From: an uncultured Lactobacillus sp.
GTDB lineage: Bacteria; Bacillota; Bacilli; Lactobacillales; Lactobacillaceae
NCBI GenBank assembly: GCA_937874185.1
Contig: CALNAK010000039.1
Coordinates: 1-64,000 of the forward strand
Reading direction: 5' to 3'
DNA length: 64,000 bases
Part shown: positions 41,738 to 50,057 of the stretch, one piece after another
Numbering within the stretch: position 1 is the stretch's first letter
Layout: every line of letters starts with the position of its first letter
Position numbers and translations under genes: made by a program
Notes under the pieces: generated by a model
What the model was told of the DNA's origin: nothing
The model's database searches: none
Seen by the model: the letters and a program-made list of their open reading frames with translations, nothing else

Positions 41738-42967
41738 TTAATAAAATGGATTGTTATAGGATTTCTGAACGTTAAAAAAATCATCAATCAATTTTTGACG
41801 ATCAGAATCAGTCAAAATATTGTTATTAGTTTTTCCATCAATCCAATCTGAAAGTTCGAAAAAGTATTTTAACTTCTCGGCGTTTTCTATATTGCTATCC
41901 TCTAGGTATAAATTGAGTTGAACCGCAACTTGGTGAGCTCTAGTTTTATTTAGTAAAGAATTTAATTCTTTATAGGCTTGTTCATGTTTATCCCGTTGAA
42001 TTTCTTTAAGTTTTTCTTCTTTAGCGGCTTCAATGGATTGCAATCTTTCTTTTTCAATTTGCTCTCTACTTTGAGGAATAAAGCTGATTATTTTAATAAG
42101 TACTCTTCTAATATAGTCCGAGTCAGATTCATCTATTCCATGGCGTATGGGCTTGAGCTCTCCCCAAAACTTGTCTAATTTTAAACTAAAATAAATAGTT
42201 TCATCTGCTGGAATATAGATTTTGTTGTTCCATTCTTTCCAACGTTTGTCTTCCGGGCCAACAAGTATCTGCCTGCTGGGTACATGGCAGCCGAGAATTA
42301 GTTTGGCATCTTCAAATAAAATTCTTAGATTCTTGTCATCCAAAGTGACGACTGCACCTGCATTGTTGAGAACTTTTAATAAGGTATTTGTCACAACTAG
42401 AGCATTAGTTGAAATTTCTATATCGTCACGTTTATGAAAATATATGGTTCCAATGTAATTTTTAGAATTAATGTATTCCGTAGATTCGCGCGCCCCAAAA
42501 TAAGAATTCTTTTCTTTTTTTCTTTCGTCCATAAAATCATTAATAAAACGTTCTTTCTTTTGTGGCATTGTTTTTGGAACAGTTGTATTATTCATTGCTT
42601 TATTAATCATTCGAGGATTTTTAAAATCAATATTCGGAAAGTATTCTTGGATAGTTTTGTTCTTTGTCAAACTGTCTTCATTTTTTGTAATATCAATCAG
42701 AATGTTTTTTTCAATTTTAGTTGTAGATTTGTGTTTTTCAATTATATCAACAATATAATCATTTTTTGAGTTTGGAAGTTTTAACTTTGATACTGAATTA
42801 CCGACATGAAGATTACTCCAATAAGAATTATCAGGCAGTGGGATGTTTCCAGACTTTGCAGCATCCTTTAGTTTATACGTAGTAGTGTTTAACTCAGAAG
42901 CTGTTTTACTGATACCATTTTCCCAAATTTTTTTATAAAGTTCGGAACGACGTAGACTTTTAACCAT
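41738..42967 (-). CDS. 409-residue protein with N-terminal HTH-like motif, function unknown
   Basis: The N-terminus LYKKIWENGISKTASELNTT then KSGNIPLPDNSYWSNLHVGN matches the opening of an uncharacterised protein family (LYxxVW.xPxxxLA..., IPxPxxGYW...GK) known to me mainly from proteobacteria. The middle (about 150-290) is mixed alpha/beta with YIGTIYFHKRDDIEISTNAL. Residues 295-350 form a charged coiled coil (EQIEKERLQSIEAAKEEKLK). No catalytic motif is visible. Soluble, intact, single-gene unit in a decayed area. It may bind DNA. Confidence 0.6.
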   Translation of the reverse strand: MVKSLRRSELYKKIWENGISKTASELNTTTYKLKDAAKSGNIPLPDNSYWSNLHVGNSVSKLKLPNSKNDYIVDIIEKHKSTTKIEKNILIDITKNEDSLTKNKTIQEYFPNIDFKNPRMINKAMNNTTVPKTMPQKKERFINDFMDERKKEKNSYFGARESTEYINSKNYIGTIYFHKRDDIEISTNALVVTNTLLKVLNNAGAVVTLDDKNLRILFEDAKLILGCHVPSRQILVGPEDKRWKEWNNKIYIPADETIYFSLKLDKFWGELKPIRHGIDESDSDYIRRVLIKIISFIPQSREQIEKERLQSIEAAKEEKLKEIQRDKHEQAYKELNSLLNKTRAHQVAVQLNLYLEDSNIENAEKLKYFFELSDWIDGKTNNNILTDSDRQKLIDDFFNVQKSYNNPFY

Positions 42968-43109
42968 TATTATTATCCCCTTATAAATTTTTTAGCTTGT
43001 TATCATATAATTATTTACGAAAACGTTTTCAAAAGCAAGACGATGCGATATAAGAATTCATCCCATGTATACTTGATTTGGTTACTATTGATCATTGGAG
43101 GATTTAACT

Positions 43110-43511
43110 TTGAATGAACTACAGTTTATTTGTGACCGAAAAAATGTAATTCAAGGAAGATTCAAAAGTCACGATAAAATCTATTCATGGTATTTGCCAT
43201 ATAACATACAAGAACAAATTCATATTGGTGATGTTGAAATAATTGATACAAAAAGAAATAGAAATAAAATTACAGTAATAGGATTAGGATATGAAAAGGA
43301 TGCCAAAATTAGATATAAAACTTTTCCATATCTTAGAGGAATAGCCAGTTGGCAAATTCAACATATTTGTAGACGCTTGAAATGTTTAGGATACGAATAT
43401 TCTCGTGAAAGACACTTTAAAGGCTTAACTAATGATGACAGTATTAGACTTGCCGTCGATATAGTGTTTTATCTGCAAGGTGCAAGGTATACAAAATTTG
43501 AAAAAATATGA
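43110..43511 (+). CDS. hypothetical protein, possibly endonuclease-like
   Basis: A 133-residue protein. I chose TTG 43110 because GGAGG lies eight bases upstream; the longer frame starts inside that site. The C-terminal part WQIQHICRRLKCLGYEYSRE, then HFKGLTNDDSIRLAVDIVFY, recalls the start of phage-type PD-(D/E)XK/Vsr-like nucleases (LG..Y.RE..F..L......DFY). The expected EYDGxQH motif is not found. Its stop overlaps the next start (ATGA). Confidence 0.4.
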   Translation: MNELQFICDRKNVIQGRFKSHDKIYSWYLPYNIQEQIHIGDVEIIDTKRNRNKITVIGLGYEKDAKIRYKTFPYLRGIASWQIQHICRRLKCLGYEYSRERHFKGLTNDDSIRLAVDIVFYLQGARYTKFEKI

Positions 43512-43639
43512 ATGCAAAGAGAGAATGGCGTTATCAAAATAATGTACCTTTATTGGAGATCCCCTTTTGGTGGCAAAATAATTTGGATGACATGTTAGAT
43601 AGCCTTATAAAGAGTGTCATTCTTTATAAAAACTTTTAA
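43508..43639 (+). CDS. 43-residue C-terminal nuclease-like fragment
   Basis: Overlaps the preceding stop by four bases. It reads REWRYQNNVPLLEIPFWWQN then LDDMLDSLIKS, closely resembling the end of phage-associated endonuclease-like proteins (N.IPLLRIPYW...N.E..L). With the preceding gene it may be the two halves of one protein that lost its central EYDG segment, or a coupled pair. Confidence 0.4.
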   Translation: MNAKREWRYQNNVPLLEIPFWWQNNLDDMLDSLIKSVILYKNF

Positions 43640-43773
43640 ATTGTGAATTTTCAATTCTTTGGTGGGTAAGGGTGGATACCTAGTAAACACATTTAATTAA
43701 ATTAAGTGATTAACAAGCACCGTAATTTGCAGGTTTATCTAATATTATTGGTTATCTCATGTTGAGAATATTA

Positions 43774-43824
43774 AAAAAGAGATACAAATCAGGATTTTAA
43801 GAATCTTGAATTTGTATCTCCTTT
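43774..43824. terminator. bidirectional terminator
   Basis: GAGATACAAAT and ATTTGTATCTC arms with imperfect inner pairing, A-run on the left and T-rich on the right. It ends the minus-strand Fic pseudogene. Confidence 0.75.
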
Positions 43825-43848
43825 AATTTGAAGTTCAATATTTTTAAG

Positions 43849-44516
43849 TTAAATGGTTATGCCTTGAATCGCGTTATCATATGTCCAAGACAATAAACTA
43901 TCCATTTCATTTGTAAGATAGTATTGACTGATCAATTTATTCCATTCAGGCCACAAGTCGAGTGGAACATTGATTAAACCAGCACTATTGTCAATCATTA
44001 GTTTATTGGCTACCAAGGTGGCAGTTCGTTTATTACCGTCCCAGAATAATTGGCCACGCATATTGTGATACATCAAACGGAGTGCTTTTTCAGCAACAGA
44101 ATAATTGTCGTTTAATAACTCATTAAGGAATTGTTCTTCACCGTTATCATCAACCGGACCAGGGATAAAGTCTGCATCAGAACCAATGTTAACGCCACCT
44201 TGACCAGTTCTAAATTCTACCGGTATCAAGGCGTCATCTTTTGCCACAATAGCATTTATTTTTTTAAAAATTTAATATCAAGTGACGCATTACTTTCAGT
44301 GATAAATTGCCAACCACGTTTAATCTGAACAATAGTATTAATATCATCAATATTGACACCATCAACGCCCAATCCATCCATAATAGTTTGAGTCTGCGGA
44401 AGAGTGGTATTAATTCCTTCAAAACGAGCGTTGGTATGGACTAAACGAGTAAAGTTCATTCTAGCAAATCGGCGATTTTGATCTTTAGTCAGGTGATATT
44501 TGTCTTTTAAATTCAT
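43849..44516 (-). pseudogene. second Fic gene, frameshifted at an A7 run
   Basis: A close paralogue of the Fic protein at 5333-6001: MNLKDKYHLTKDQNRRFARM, NARFEGINTT and the FIC loop GQLFWDGNKRTAT again with Gln instead of His. The frame breaks after DIKFLKK at plus-strand T7 (44259-44265); one more base restores INAIVAKDDALIP and the rest. The start at 44516 matches its paralogue. A copy of the modular repeat lies just upstream. Confidence 0.88.
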
Positions 44517-44564
44517 GTATATACCTACTATTAAATTTTGCATATATATGTTTACTTAAAAACT

Positions 44565-44745
44565 GAATTTTTTTGTACTTTATATTTCAAATCGTCAGTC
44601 GTATGATAGATAAAGGTTAAGGTCTATAAAGTATATAATTTAAAAAATGGACTATATCCATGGATGTACTTTATTTTTAGATATCATAAAGTACGAATTT
44701 CTGTAACTAAAACGAATTACTTTGTAAAAAAATAAAGTACATATT
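44565..44745. repeat. modular intergenic repeat, copy B
   Basis: It follows the order of copy A: TTTTTTTGTAC-TTATATT, CTATAAAGTA (44623), ATGGAC, ATGTACTTTATT (44664), ATAAAGTACG (44686), TGTAAC, then AATAAAGTACATA (44730). Spacing between boxes is kept although the sequence between them has diverged. Confidence 0.7.
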
Positions 44746-44989
44746 TTCAAATTTTAATAATAGTATTATTTTGTGTAGTTATTAATTGAACGTTAGAAGA
44801 ATATTTGAAACTATGAATTTTCGATTCTGAAGTGATAATCAAAAATAGGATTTAATAAGAAAAATAAAACACCGTATGTTTTTAAATATACGATGTTTTT
44901 GTGTCCCTTGCACATCTTTTACAAAGAAGCTTAATTGAATTTTATTAGAACTGAAATATAATACTCGATTCCTTTATAGTTCTATAAAA
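44746..44989. other. intergenic region without a gene
   Basis: AT-rich. It contains AACATCGTATA/TATACGATGTT-like arms around 44872-44901 that could end transcripts on either strand. No coding frame with a ribosome binding site was seen. Confidence 0.4.
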
Positions 44990-46291
44990 CTATATATTTA
45001 TAACATCATGTTTAATTGATAGCTTAAACTTAGCAAGTAGTAAGGTATTGAAGAAAACAATCATGGCAATCATAATAAGAATATCTGATTGAATATTGAG
45101 ATTTGTAGAAATAGTTGATCTTAATGAATTGATCAAATAGGTCATCGGCAGCCATTGATTCATTGATTGAGAAAAATGGTTTACAAGTTGTGTAGGATAA
45201 AGTCCTCCTGATGAAACAACCTGTGTTACCAAGATAATTGAGATCAACCAATTTCCAATTCCACCAAGTAAGGTACTTAAACAAAAGATTAACGATTGAA
45301 ATAGGAATGATCCTAGCAATAATTCAATGAGCAACATCAATTGATTGCTAACAACCAAATTATTAAATCTAACCAATGTTAAAAATAGAATAGCTGATTG
45401 AATTACTCCAACAACACCTATAACTGAAGCTTTAGATGCCCACCAAGAGAATGCTGAGGTAACTTTCTTATGTGGATCAAATCCATCAAACATGGTTTCT
45501 AAAGCTATCCCACTTACATATAGTCCTAAGGCGATTGCAAATGGGGCCATTCCGGTACCATTATTCGGAACTTTGTTAATATCAGTCAGATGTTCTGATA
45601 TCGGTGCTGAAAGTTGATCAGCATTTTTGTTTCTTGTTGATATTGTATTTAATTTGGCAACCCCGTTAAGTAAAGCTGAAGATAATTGGGCAGTGCCAGC
45701 TTTTAATTGTGGAGAGTTAACTTGATTGGACATTTCTCCTGACACAGTACCTGCTTGTTTCATACCATTTTGAGCACCGTTCAGAGCTTGAAGAATTACA
45801 GTGGAATATGTAGTGGTTACATAATTAGAAACTTTTTGATTGATATTTGTTGCACCACCGGTAATAATCTTTGAAACGATAAAGTTTTGTCCTGAATTTA
45901 TATGATAATTAATTTTCATTTGGCGTGGTTTTTCAGAAAGTAAGGTAGAAGCATTTTGGGAAAAATCCTTAGGAATGTTAATTACCATATACACATTGCC
46001 ATTCTGAAGATTCTTTTCTGCTTTTTGATATGACATTTCTTTAAAATCAAATGTATCCTTTTTCTTTAGACTATTGGTTAAATCTTTACCAATCGCAATT
46101 TTTTTATTACGAAAATTTACGGACTTATCATCGTTAACAATGGCAACAGGTATATCATCAACTTTCCCATATGTGTTCCACATAGCGGATAAATAAATAT
46201 AGCAATAGATTGCAGGTATTAGTGCAATCGCTAATAAAACAATAAGAGCTTTTTTATTCTTGAATAAAAAATTCCATTGAGTTTTAAACAT
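44990..46291 (-). CDS. YhgE/Pip-type ABC-2 membrane exporter
   Basis: A 433-residue membrane protein. One N-terminal helix (IVLLAIALIPAIYCYIYLSA) is followed by a large extracytoplasmic domain and five C-terminal helices. IPVAIVNDDKSVNFRNKKIA and YMVINIPKDFSQNASTLL are signatures of YhgE/Pip proteins (phage infection protein, ESX/type VII-like export or lipid-linked efflux). ATG 46291 is nine bases from AGGAG; the upstream ATG touches the site. Divergent from a TetR regulator that probably represses it. Confidence 0.88.
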   Translation of the reverse strand: MFKTQWNFLFKNKKALIVLLAIALIPAIYCYIYLSAMWNTYGKVDDIPVAIVNDDKSVNFRNKKIAIGKDLTNSLKKKDTFDFKEMSYQKAEKNLQNGNVYMVINIPKDFSQNASTLLSEKPRQMKINYHINSGQNFIVSKIITGGATNINQKVSNYVTTTYSTVILQALNGAQNGMKQAGTVSGEMSNQVNSPQLKAGTAQLSSALLNGVAKLNTISTRNKNADQLSAPISEHLTDINKVPNNGTGMAPFAIALGLYVSGIALETMFDGFDPHKKVTSAFSWWASKASVIGVVGVIQSAILFLTLVRFNNLVVSNQLMLLIELLLGSFLFQSLIFCLSTLLGGIGNWLISIILVTQVVSSGGLYPTQLVNHFSQSMNQWLPMTYLINSLRSTISTNLNIQSDILIMIAMIVFFNTLLLAKFKLSIKHDVINI

Positions 46292-46535
46292 AATAAACAT
46301 CTCCTATCGAAGGAATCCTATTTACAAAATAAAGTATAGAGTCAGTTATCTTAGTCAACAATATGCAAAAATTTTAGAATTGTTGATTTACTTTAAACCA
46401 TTCTTTGCAAGAAGTGTGGGTTCTAAAGGAAATGTCACTCAACAAATACCAGATAAATGTTTATTTATTGAACATAATTATTTTTTTGCTAGTATTATAT
46501 TTGATTGATAGTTTGTTCAGAATGGAGCGTTTATT

Positions 46536-47105
46536 ATGGAAGCAGATGAAAAAAGACTACAAACTGAATTAAAGATACAAAAGGCTTTTATAAAAATCGT
46601 TAATGAGAAAAGTTTTGATAAACTAACCATTAGTGCTCTTATTAAAGAGGCCAAAATAAACCGTGGAACCTTTTATATTCATTATTTAGATAAATATGAT
46701 TTGAAATCTCATTATGAAGATGAGATGGTTTTGGGTATTAACAGTATTTTTACAAACTATGCGAAACCTGATTCTCTTAAAAATCAAAATAATGATGATG
46801 CATTTCTTCAATTGTTCAAATATCTATATCGACAGCGATCTTTGTCGGTGATACTGTTAACAGATTTTGGTAGCAATTTTATTAACGAAATAAAAAAATT
46901 AATTTTGAATTTGGCAAAAAATGACAGCATTAAAGACAGTATATTGCCTCAAAGCTTTGCGAGTGAAATGCTCACCCAAGATATTTTGAATTTTTTGGTT
47001 TATTGGTTAATACAAACACCGGTTCTGAAACCGCAGAAGATATATGAAATCTTTCTTTACACAAGGAAGTTAACTCCAGAGCAGTTATCATATAAATGTT
47101 CTTAG
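46536..47105 (+). CDS. TetR/AcrR family regulator
   Basis: A 189-residue TetR protein. HTH: FDKLTISALIKEAKINRGTF then YIHYLDKYDL, and the C-terminal half resembles the TetR_C_7 ligand domain found next to YhgE/Pip exporters. ATG follows TGGAGCG. It is divergent from the exporter with a 240-bp spacer. Confidence 0.9.
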   Translation: MEADEKRLQTELKIQKAFIKIVNEKSFDKLTISALIKEAKINRGTFYIHYLDKYDLKSHYEDEMVLGINSIFTNYAKPDSLKNQNNDDAFLQLFKYLYRQRSLSVILLTDFGSNFINEIKKLILNLAKNDSIKDSILPQSFASEMLTQDILNFLVYWLIQTPVLKPQKIYEIFLYTRKLTPEQLSYKCS

Positions 47106-47107
47106 AA

Positions 47108-47135
47108 CACAATCAAAAGCTGATTGTGCTTTTTT
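47108..47135 (+). terminator. terminator of the tetR gene
   Basis: CACAATCA-AAAGC-TGATTGTG followed by CTTTTTT. A second, AT-only hairpin (AAACAATAATC with GATTATTGTTT) lies at about 47151-47181. Confidence 0.85.
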
Positions 47136-47293
47136 ATTTTCAAAACAAATAAACAATAATCTAAGAATTGATTATTGTTTATATTTAGATATGAATTTAG
47201 TATTTTGATGAAAAGAAATTAATATAGATGAATTATATAAGAAAGCATTTTCCAAAAATGGAGTTTTATTAATTGATTCTGAGGTGATGAATT

Positions 47294-48123
47294 ATGAATA
47301 TGAAAAATTTTAAATGGATGATTACTTTCTTCATTTTATCTCAATAGTTATTGGAATTGGAACGAATAGTGCAATTACTAAATTGCCAATTTTAGAACGA
47401 ATTGATTTATCTCCAATTATTATGGTTCCTGGATCATCAGCTGGAGAAAAAAGATTTGATTATTTAATTTCTAATTTGCCACCAGAGAATAATCATTTAA
47501 AACATAGTTTATTGAAAACCGAAATTGATCAGGAGGGAAGGTTACATATTCAGGAAAATATTTCGATTGGAGATGATGAACCAATCATCGTAATAGGGTT
47601 TAAGAATAATCGAGATGGATATGTAAACATTAATCAGCAGGCAAGACTGTTGGGGCGTGCAATTAGTATACTGAAAAGAGAATACAGTTTTGATAATTTT
47701 AGGGCTTTGGGACACTCAAATGGTGGATTAATTTGGACTCTAGCAATTGAAAAATATATTAATAAGTCAAAAATTCATTTGGGTTGTTTAATGACAATTC
47801 CGACACCATCTAATTTAGAGAATCAGACTTTTAAAAGATTACGGATGCTTGATGAATTGATTAATAATCGTAATAAGATTCCTTATAACACTACTGTCTA
47901 TTCAATTGCGGGTGCCTAAGATTATGATACTGACGGTAAGGTAGAGTCTAATTCTGTTTATAGTGGAAAATATATTTTTCAAACCCGTGTAAGATATTTT
48001 ACCGAAATAACTGTGACAGGTGCGAACACGGGACACTTAGATTTGCCCCAGAATAGACAAGTAATTGGAATTGTGTCAAATTACTTATGTAATAATCTTG
48101 CTAGAACAAAAACTTTTGAATAA
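47294..48123 (+). pseudogene. DUF915 alpha/beta hydrolase with two lesions
   Basis: MNMKNFKWMITFFI starts a signal peptide; a missing T in T4 (47334-47337) shifts the frame. The body reads VIGIGTNSAITKL, PIIMVPGSSAGEKRFDYLI and the nucleophile elbow ALGHSNGGLI. After YSIAGA an in-frame TAA (47917-47919) stops it. The same frame continues DYDTDGKVESNSVYSGKYIF and NTGHLDLPQN, which carries the catalytic His. Both lesions must be repaired for a product of about 275 residues. Confidence 0.85.
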
Positions 48124-48266
48124 AAATTAAGAGATTGGCCTTATTGAAATTAGGATAATTAAAATGGCTTACATCCCTCAATAGGCAACAATTGGGAGTA
48201 TAAACCATTTTGGTAGAAAAACGTGATTATATATTTATCGGTAGTTCAAAAGATATTAAGGACAGT

Positions 48267-48581
48267 TTAATTTCTTGGGAATAAATTCCAGTCAAGAGCT
48301 CGATCTATCGTAATATGGAGTAACCAAATAATCATGATACTGGTAAATAAATTGTTTGATTTAGTTATTAAATTTACGGATAACAAAACAATTGGTAAGA
48401 GTAGCGTATGAGATAAGTTATAAGTTTTCTCACCAGTCTTAGTGGAAATGAAAAATCCCAATGCAGTAATATCAGGAATTAAATATAGAATCGATAACAA
48501 CTCCCAATTTCCCATATGACTATAAATGATTAATAGGGCAATGGATAGTGAAGCATATTCATAACGATAAATTTTTGTCAT
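48267..48581 (-). CDS. DUF4260 family membrane protein
   Basis: A 104-residue protein with three hydrophobic segments and the DUF4260 phrases ITALGFFIS, YNLSHTLLLPIVLL and LLHITIDRALDW. Function unknown. ATG 48581 is nine bases from AGGAG. It is divergent from a MerR gene, and its promoter contains an inverted repeat like that of the other MerR unit. Confidence 0.8.
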   Translation of the reverse strand: MTKIYRYEYASLSIALLIIYSHMGNWELLSILYLIPDITALGFFISTKTGEKTYNLSHTLLLPIVLLSVNLITKSNNLFTSIMIIWLLHITIDRALDWNLFPRN

Positions 48582-48623
48582 CAAGCACATCTCCTATGAC
48601 TTTATTTAAAAATAAAGTAACAT

Positions 48624-48645
48624 GGGACTTAACAACCAAGTCAAA
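48624..48645 (-). promoter_or_regulatory. MerR-type operator in the DUF4260 promoter
   Basis: GACTT-N7-AAGTC (48626-48642). On the minus strand TTGACT overlaps its start and forms the -35. The half-site sequence is the same as in the operator at 15946-15967. Confidence 0.6.
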
Positions 48646-48670
48646 TAAAAGAATTAGGTGGGGAGAAAAT

Positions 48671-49078
48671 ATGAATACTTCAGAATTCTGTCAGACAGTT
48701 AATACGACTCGAGATACTTTGAGATTTTATGATCAAAAAAAACTCTTGGTACCTAAAAGAACTTCGAATAACTATCGCTTTTATAGCAAGGACGATATTC
48801 AAGATTTTCGAATAATTCGTAATTTACAAAATGCAGGATTATTGCTTTCTGATATTAAAATGATTTTATTATTAAAGCATAAACCGGTAACCAAGAACTG
48901 TCACGAAGAAACATTAAGAGTAGTTAAACAAAGAAATATTGAATTTCAAAAGCAAATTGATTTTTATAAATCCTTACAAGATATTACGCAACAAATAATT
49001 GAAGTAATGAATGATTCTGATAATACTGATTTGGAGATACTTATTGATAAATTAGGTGATGTTAAGAATACGTACTAA
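48671..49078 (+). CDS. MerR family regulator
   Basis: A 135-residue MerR protein: EFCQTVNTTRDTLRFYDQKK then KRTSNNYRFYSKDDIQDFRI, followed by a coiled coil with HEETLRVVKQRNIEFQKQID. It lacks a metal-site cysteine pair. ATG 48671 has GGGAG; the longer frame lacks one. Likely acts on the divergent DUF4260 gene. Overlaps the next gene by 20 bases. Confidence 0.88.
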   Translation: MNTSEFCQTVNTTRDTLRFYDQKKLLVPKRTSNNYRFYSKDDIQDFRIIRNLQNAGLLLSDIKMILLLKHKPVTKNCHEETLRVVKQRNIEFQKQIDFYKSLQDITQQIIEVMNDSDNTDLEILIDKLGDVKNTY

Positions 49079-49652
49079 TTCTAATTCATTTCAAGTTGAT
49101 TCTACAATTATTGCTACTGTATTGACACTTATCGTGTCATTTGTTGTTATACCGGTATATAAAAAGGTTATAAATTCTATTTACACAAGAAAATTTTTAA
49201 TGGTTTATGAAAAGGACTATATTATGCCGTTGAAAAATATCCTTGAATTACACTATAAAAATGATGATGGGCTTTATCTTTACGAAGATGAATTAAATAT
49301 ATTAGTTGATAAAATTATACAAGAATTGGCATTCTCTAGAGAAAGAGAATTGAATTATTTGTCGTCTGATTATTCTTTTGAACTTATTAGAATTAATTCG
49401 TATACGATGGCAATAATCGGAGATATAAAAAAGCTAAGTGAAAATTATTATTTATTCAACGATTTATCTAAGAGACATAACAAGTATCAAAGTATTGTTG
49501 ATAAGGAAATAGTTAAGGAATGTTTGATCTTATTAGATAATTTTGAAATCGAAGCAAAGAGATATTATAAGTTAAAATTTGATAGGATAATCTTGAAAGA
49601 TACAAAGATAAAAGAAATGATTAATAAATATGATTTAGAATTGGGTAAATAA
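49059..49652 (+). CDS. hypothetical membrane-anchored protein
   Basis: About 197 residues. One transmembrane segment (about 18-34, TIIATVLTLIVSFVVIP) follows a short N-terminus; the rest is helical and charged, facing the cytoplasm by the positive-inside rule. I recognise no family. The start overlaps the MerR stop in a different frame; a GTG three bases earlier is also possible. Confidence 0.5.
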   Translation: MLRIRTNSNSFQVDSTIIATVLTLIVSFVVIPVYKKVINSIYTRKFLMVYEKDYIMPLKNILELHYKNDDGLYLYEDELNILVDKIIQELAFSRERELNYLSSDYSFELIRINSYTMAIIGDIKKLSENYYLFNDLSKRHNKYQSIVDKEIVKECLILLDNFEIEAKRYYKLKFDRIILKDTKIKEMINKYDLELGK

Positions 49653-49756
49653 TTATTCCAATAAACTTGTTTAGGCAACATACATAATTGTGAGGAAATA
49701 AGAATCGTTTCAAGAAATGAAATTTTGTTAATTATGAAATTATCTAAATAAAATCA

Positions 49757-49796
49757 AAAAGCACTCGATTTCTGTGAGGGAAATCGGGTGCTTTTG
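49757..49796. terminator. terminator
   Basis: AAAAGCACTCGATTTC pairs with GAAATCGGGTGCTTTT (G-T pairs allowed). Confidence 0.85.
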
Positions 49797-49904
49797 TGTT
49801 CCGAGAGTATTGAAAAAATCAATACGGACTGTTATTTACTGCTTACACTAGCTCACTATTTTCGATTACGTATATTTAATTGAATTAAGTCAATTCCTTT
49901 TTAA

Positions 49905-50046
49905 ATATAAAGTACGTTTTACCTTGAATTGTACTTTTTTGAAAAATTCGAGTTACACGTGAATAAAGTAAATTTTCGTGCAAAAAGCCTTCAAAAATTT
50001 TTTTTACTTATTTTACTTTTTTTACTTTTTTTACTTATAAATATAT
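49905..50046. repeat. modular intergenic repeat, copy C
   Basis: ATATAAAGTACG, TTGTACTTTTTT and AATAAAGTAAATTTTCG boxes are followed by an array of TTTACTT units ending TTTACTTATAAATAT. The last 80 bp align with the first part of copy A. It lies just past the end of the M20 peptidase gene. Confidence 0.6.
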
Positions 50047-50057
50047 GAATCATTTAC

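Noticed and set aside
44990..45284. 84-codon frame antisense-shifted inside the YhgE gene
   Set aside because: It is another frame of the same strand within an intact membrane protein gene and has no ribosome binding site.
47151..47181. Hairpin AAACAATAATC/GATTATTGTTT as a second terminator
   Set aside because: It is made only of AT-rich pairs and lacks a distinct T-tract. The GC-containing hairpin at 47108 is sufficient.
49990..50046. TTTACTT tandem units as a CRISPR-like array
   Set aside because: Units are 7-8 bp, contiguous and without spacers; it is a simple AT repeat in the intergenic element.
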